A DNA stretch of 64,000 nucleotides from SIG636 sp045592105 (GTDB lineage: Bacteria > Bacillota > Clostridia > Oscillospirales > CAG-382), in the NCBI GenBank assembly GCA_045592105.1, contig JAZNUB010000069.1:121450-185449 (forward strand), in the 5' to 3' direction. Both the position numbers and the translations under genes were made by a program. This document shows positions 60,692-64,000 of the stretch, piece after piece. The notes beneath the pieces were generated by a model. The model saw only the letters and a list, made by a program, of their open reading frames with translations. It did no database searches and was not told the DNA's origin. Each line of letters begins with the position of its first letter. Position 1 is the first letter of the stretch.

Positions 60692-61756
60692 ATGAGCAAT
60701 TGTTTCAACTCTTATAACGATTTATCAAGGCATATAGGCTTCAACGGCTGTAACTGTGTAAAGCCTTGCGGTAACAACAACGGGGTTTCAGGCTTTAACA
60801 ATCAAGGCTGTTGCGAATGTAACAACACTTGCAACCAGTGTTCAAATTGCAACCAATGTTCAAATTGCGCTTGCCAATGTCCTCCCGGCCCTCAAGGGCC
60901 TTCCGGTCCACAAGGTCCCGTAGGCCCTCAAGGCCCAATAGGTGCAACAGGCCCCCAAGGTCCTCAAGGCCCCATAGGTCCGGCAGGTCCCGAAGGCCCC
61001 ACGGGCGCAACTGGTCCTCAAGGCCCCATAGGTCCGGCAGGTCCCGAAGGTCCCACGGGTGCAACGGGTCCTCAAGGTCCCATAGGTCCGGCAGGTCCCG
61101 AAGGCCCCACGGGCGCAACCGGTGCTCAAGGCCCCATCGGTCCGGCAGGTCTCGAAGGCCCCACGGGTGCAACAGGTCCTCAAGGCCCCATAGGTCCGGC
61201 AGGTCCTGAAGGCCCCACGGGCGCAACCGGTCCTCAAGGCCCCATAGGTCCGGCAGGTCCCGAAGGCCCCACGGGTGCAACGGGTCCTCAAGGTCCCGCA
61301 GGTCCTCAGGGTCCAATTGGTCCTGCAGGTCCTTCCGGCACGGCAGGTCTTTTAGCATATAGCCAATACGCCAGCACAGCAGATACTCTTGGTGCCGGTG
61401 CAACGCTTGAGCTAACGCCCGTTTTTGAAAACGGTGGCGTCTATATCACAACGGCAGGGAACAGTATTATATTAGCTCCCGGTGTGTATGAGATAGAATA
61501 CAGCTTTTCGGGAACAGCCGCAGACGAGGGCACAAGCGTTACTATAACGCCTATCTTGGATTCCGTTTCACAACCGCAGTACGCCGCAGGCTTTAGCTTT
61601 GTCGGTGTGCCTGCGACCAACACGGTAGGCCGCAGCTTTCTTGTTTCAAGCGCTGTTTCTCAAACCTTAACTTTTGACCTCGATATATCAGACGGAACAC
61701 AGCTAACAGACACATCGTTCATCGTGTCCGTTAAAAAAATAGACACAGCCGAATAG
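60692..61756 (+). CDS. Collagen-like surface protein
   Basis: A 354-residue protein in three parts: an Asn/Cys-rich N-terminal head (residues 1-65, with repeated CNQCSNC), 51 uninterrupted Gly-X-Y triplets (residues 66-218), and a C-terminal beta-rich domain of about 136 residues (ALSEEQ-free, GGVYITTAGNSIILAPGVYE, like the TNF-like tips of BclA-type exosporium proteins). No signal peptide is present, which suits a mother-cell-made spore-surface protein assembled through Cys cross-links. GGGTGG precedes the ATG. Confidence 0.85.
   Translation: MSNCFNSYNDLSRHIGFNGCNCVKPCGNNNGVSGFNNQGCCECNNTCNQCSNCNQCSNCACQCPPGPQGPSGPQGPVGPQGPIGATGPQGPQGPIGPAGPEGPTGATGPQGPIGPAGPEGPTGATGPQGPIGPAGPEGPTGATGAQGPIGPAGLEGPTGATGPQGPIGPAGPEGPTGATGPQGPIGPAGPEGPTGATGPQGPAGPQGPIGPAGPSGTAGLLAYSQYASTADTLGAGATLELTPVFENGGVYITTAGNSIILAPGVYEIEYSFSGTAADEGTSVTITPILDSVSQPQYAAGFSFVGVPATNTVGRSFLVSSAVSQTLTFDLDISDGTQLTDTSFIVSVKKIDTAE
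60887..61345 (+). repeat. Gly-X-Y coding repeat with 54-base units
   Basis: 51 Gly-X-Y triplets. Triplets 10-45 (60968-61291) form six near-identical 54-base units coding GPIGPAGPEGPTGATGPQ; unit 3 ends GAQ and unit 4 carries GLE, the only amino-acid changes. Such repeats readily change copy number. Confidence 0.9.
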
Positions 61757-61762
61757 ATTTTT

Positions 61763-61797
61763 AACTGCTGCAGACTAGTTGCCTGCAGCAGTTTTAT
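61763..61797 (+). terminator. Terminator after the collagen-like gene
   Basis: AACTGCTGCAG (61763-61773) pairs perfectly with CTGCAGCAGTT (61783-61793), loop of nine, then TTATA. Confidence 0.88.
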
Positions 61798-61853
61798 ATC
61801 ATGTACCTCAAGCGTTGATCGGTTCTTAAAATCGTGTAATAAGTAAGATTTGC

Positions 61854-61882
61854 TTGACAGATTAATTACTATAAAGTATAAT
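61854..61882 (+). promoter_or_regulatory. Perfect consensus promoter
   Basis: TTGACA (61854-61859), 17 bases, TATAAT (61877-61882): both hexamers match consensus exactly. It leads into the small ORF at 61983 through a leader of about 95 bases. Confidence 0.85.
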
Positions 61883-61982
61883 AATCATATAAGTTGCATT
61901 ATGGGAGCTTGTTTTTTTGATTCATCCGTAACTTACAGAACGGTTCTAAACATTTCTTTATTACGAATATGCAGGAGTATAT

Positions 61983-62147
61983 ATGTATTACGTTTTTTAT
62001 GATACAAATTATTTTGGTGATCAGTCTGAGGAAAGAAGCTACGATAAAGAAGATTATAAAGTGTTGTTAACGCACTGTTTCAAGTATTGTCATACATTAT
62101 CGCTTAAGATAACAGGTGATTCGATAAGAAATTCAAAAATAGAATGA
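61983..62147 (+). CDS. Small hypothetical protein (54 residues)
   Basis: Starts MYYVFYDTNYFGDQSEERSY and ends at TGA 62145-62147. It has AGGAG 5 bases upstream and a perfect consensus promoter. The same frame continues after the TGA with plausible protein (AYIDINQFSKEEHN) up to the ATG of the next gene, so it may be the front part of a longer, broken protein. Position before an RHS fragment suggests an immunity-type protein; no family is recognised. Confidence 0.55.
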   Translation: MYYVFYDTNYFGDQSEERSYDKEDYKVLLTHCFKYCHTLSLKITGDSIRNSKIE

Positions 62148-62189
62148 GCTTATATTGATATCAACCAATTTTCAAAGGAAGAACATAAT

Positions 62190-63148
62190 ATGAACAAAAC
62201 AACAATGTTTAGAAATATATTTGGCGAGGTATTAAAAGTAGGGGATTTATTTTTCGTAAAAACACCTTTTATCGTTTGTGGGGCGATAATATTGTACAAG
62301 CGATAAAGCTTGAAACAACCTCTCCTTCTTATAGCTTTGAGGCAAACATTGCGCCGGCAGGGGCAATTACTTTCACTCGCAACGAGAAGTTTAATAACAA
62401 CAGATTTAGTTTTGAGCAATGTTTGTATACAAACGATTTGGCAAGATTGTTCACATTGAAATTCAACAATTTTAAAGAGTTTCCGCATGTTGTTGAATCA
62501 AGAACGATACTTCCATATAAAAACCCTGCCGATCAAGAAATATTACGTAGCCCTGATCACCATATTAAAGGGGAAAACGATAATGAAACCATTGAAAATA
62601 TTCAAAAAGCGGCAGAACTTTTCGTGCGTGATTATCTTCCTGCTTTTGATAGCGTAACCGATTTTAACTCTTATATAAAATGGAAAGCTGAAGTTATAAA
62701 CAACAATAATTTATATGGTGGTGTATTATTTAGCTATATGGATTTGTTATATAAAGCATATTTGGATGGAGATTGTTCCTTTGGTGTGGATTATCTAATT
62801 CAAAAGCAACAACGCACTGCTTTATATGTGTTAAAGAGATGTTTTGGGGATTGGGAAAAAATAAACTTGGCTGAACATTATAAACGGAATGATGAATTTA
62901 TAAAGGAAATGGAAGAAATGGGCGTGCCTATAGGTCAAAGTCTTTTTGGACCGGCATATGTTGAAGAATGCCTTGTAGAAGCAAAAAAAGAAATTGAAGA
63001 AAATAATGATTATTATCAAAGAACTTACAAACTTTTTTGGGACAGCGTTAAGAAAGGCGATTTTTCGTGGGTTGAAAACAAATGGGAGGAAGAAACAGCG
63101 TTTGTTTTGGAAACGTTAAAGGAGTTTATACCAAAGCTTATTAAATAG
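62190..63148 (+). pseudogene. DUF4304-like protein with a frameshift
   Basis: The first 16 codons from ATG 62190 (MNKTTMFRNIFGEVLK) are in one frame; the remainder (SRGFIFRKNTFYRLWGDNI... to PKLIK) is in another. Joining them at the AAAA run 62234-62237, as if one A had been lost, gives a typical DUF4304-like start (long helix, GF-x-FRKNTFYR, Q-x-I). The second frame runs 62213-63148 without any ATG near the junction. AAAGGAA precedes ATG 62190. Total is about 320 residues when repaired. DUF4304-like proteins occur as immunity or accessory proteins near polymorphic toxins, which fits the RHS fragment next to it. Confidence 0.6.
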
Positions 63149-64000
63149 CATAGCAGATGCACTTTGCGGTATAACAACGGATTACGAGTACGATTCTTTA
63201 GGCAGGCTTATCCGCGCTTGTCAGTACAATTCTGCAAGCGGAGCAAGCATACTGCAAACGCAAAACCAATATGATACCTATGGCAGAGCAAAAAGCTCCG
63301 TATACGGCTTAAACGGCGTAACGCAAAGCTACAGCTTGTCCTACAAAATGTATTCTAATTTATTGGATTCTTTCCATCTTGGCATTAGCGGTAATACCGT
63401 GTCAAGAGAGTATTTTTACGATGCGTTGGAGCGCGTTGTAACAGTAAATACACATACCAATTCGCGCACGTTTACGGAAAGCTATACCTACGTTTCAAAC
63501 GGCTACAACACCACAAGCCTTGTGGCAACGCATACCGTTAACGGCGTGGTGTATGCATATACCTACGATGATATAGGGAACATCACTTCCGTAAGCGAAA
63601 ACGGTACTCTCCGCGCCAACTACTATTACGATTCTCTCGGGCAGTTGGGCTTGGTAAACTATTACTCCGACAGATATTATTCTGAGAGGTACTGGGATTC
63701 ATACGAGTATTGGTACGATAAGTCCGGTAATATCACCGACGTACAACATAATTACGGTCCTGATGCGTTGTATAGTGAAAGCAAAACCTACACCTACGGC
63801 AACGAAGCTTGGGGCGATTTGCTCACTAATTACAACGGTACTGCAATAACCTATGATGCAATAGGCAACCCGCTTAATTGGAGAAATGCAAATAATATCG
63901 AGTGGCAGGGCAGAAGCCTAAAGTTGTTTGATGCAACAAACGGCAAGGTTACAGAGTATACTTATAATGCGGACGGTATTCGTACTCAAAAGAAGCTATA
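63149..64000 (+). pseudogene. RHS/YD-repeat protein fragment without a start, running off the window
   Basis: Frame open from 63120 to the end of the window, with no usable start codon or ribosome site. It shows classical YD repeats: ITTDYEYDSLGRLIR, TQNQYDTYGRAKSS, YTYDDIGNITSVSENG, YYYDSLGQLGLVNYY, TYDAIGNPLNW and EYTYNADGIRTQKKL. This matches the interior of an RHS/wall-associated toxin shell. The missing 5' end and abrupt junction with the preceding gene suggest an orphan RHS cassette left by recombination; a toxin tip may follow beyond the window. Confidence 0.85.

Noticed and set aside
60887..61345. Regular repeats that might suggest a CRISPR array
   Set aside because: Units are contiguous, in frame and code Gly-X-Y triplets; there are no unique spacers.
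60795..61403. Long minus-strand and alternative-frame ORFs over the collagen-like gene
   Set aside because: They are mirror frames of the Gly-X-Y repeat and show only the periodicity of that repeat.

Overview
The window is a chromosomal segment from an anaerobic, low-to-moderate GC member of the Firmicutes/Clostridia, probably a gut-type Oscillospirales or Ruminococcaceae relative. This is inferred from gene content only. Pointers are a Gram-positive type LexA box (CGAAC-N4-GTTC) before recA, many Cys-lipobox lipoproteins with Ser/Asp-rich linkers, pyruvate phosphate dikinase, HisZ with short-form HisG, a MurE with the meso-DAP motif DNPR next to dapF, MsmX-, MrnC- and YuzA-like proteins, and a collagen-like surface protein. 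Most genes are dense housekeeping operons with consensus sigma-A promoters and clear intrinsic terminators.

Layout. 1-3.7 kb: 3' end of metG, tatD, a TatD-linked radical SAM gene and a zinc-ribbon membrane protein. 3.7-8.4 kb (minus): a small zinc-ribbon protein, a D-threonine aldolase/DSD1-like gene broken by an in-frame TAA, a 500-base gene-poor stretch, and ppdK. 8.6-17.5 kb (plus): pth, mfd, three tandem PrsA-like lipoproteins, tyrS. 17.6-23.5 kb (plus): an xpt gene behind a terminator/antiterminator leader, then a BMP-type nucleoside ABC transporter, forming a purine salvage block. 23.5-30.3 kb: regulators, a GDSL hydrolase, a membrane HEHGH protein, ksgA, a queG-like gene, rpsR-ssb-rpsF and prs. 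30.5-36.7 kb (plus): SOS-controlled recA-recX-rimO-pgsA-like-cysS-mrnC-lexA. 36.75 kb: tRNA-Lys(UUU).

37-45 kb: a complete histidine operon hisZGDCBHAF-IE plus a PHP-type histidinol phosphatase. 45-57 kb: trmB, yfbR-like, dapF-murE, a YdcF-like gene, an M29 aminopeptidase, a tetrapeptide-repeat lipoprotein, msmX, an RsuA-type pseudouridine synthase and an ABC-F protein. 57-60.6 kb: proC, membrane proteins and a XerD-like recombinase. 60.7-64 kb changes character: a collagen-like protein, a small orphan ORF with a perfect consensus promoter, a frameshifted DUF4304-like gene, and a 5'-truncated RHS/YD-repeat fragment that runs off the window. This looks like a decaying polymorphic toxin/immunity island.

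The most unusual signals are the xpt leader RNA, which resembles a riboswitch but lacks the purine aptamer signature; the nonsense codon in the DSD1-like gene; the RHS island; a palindrome repeated in two intergenic regions; and conserved-residue substitutions in the pgsA-like enzyme and the XerD-like recombinase.
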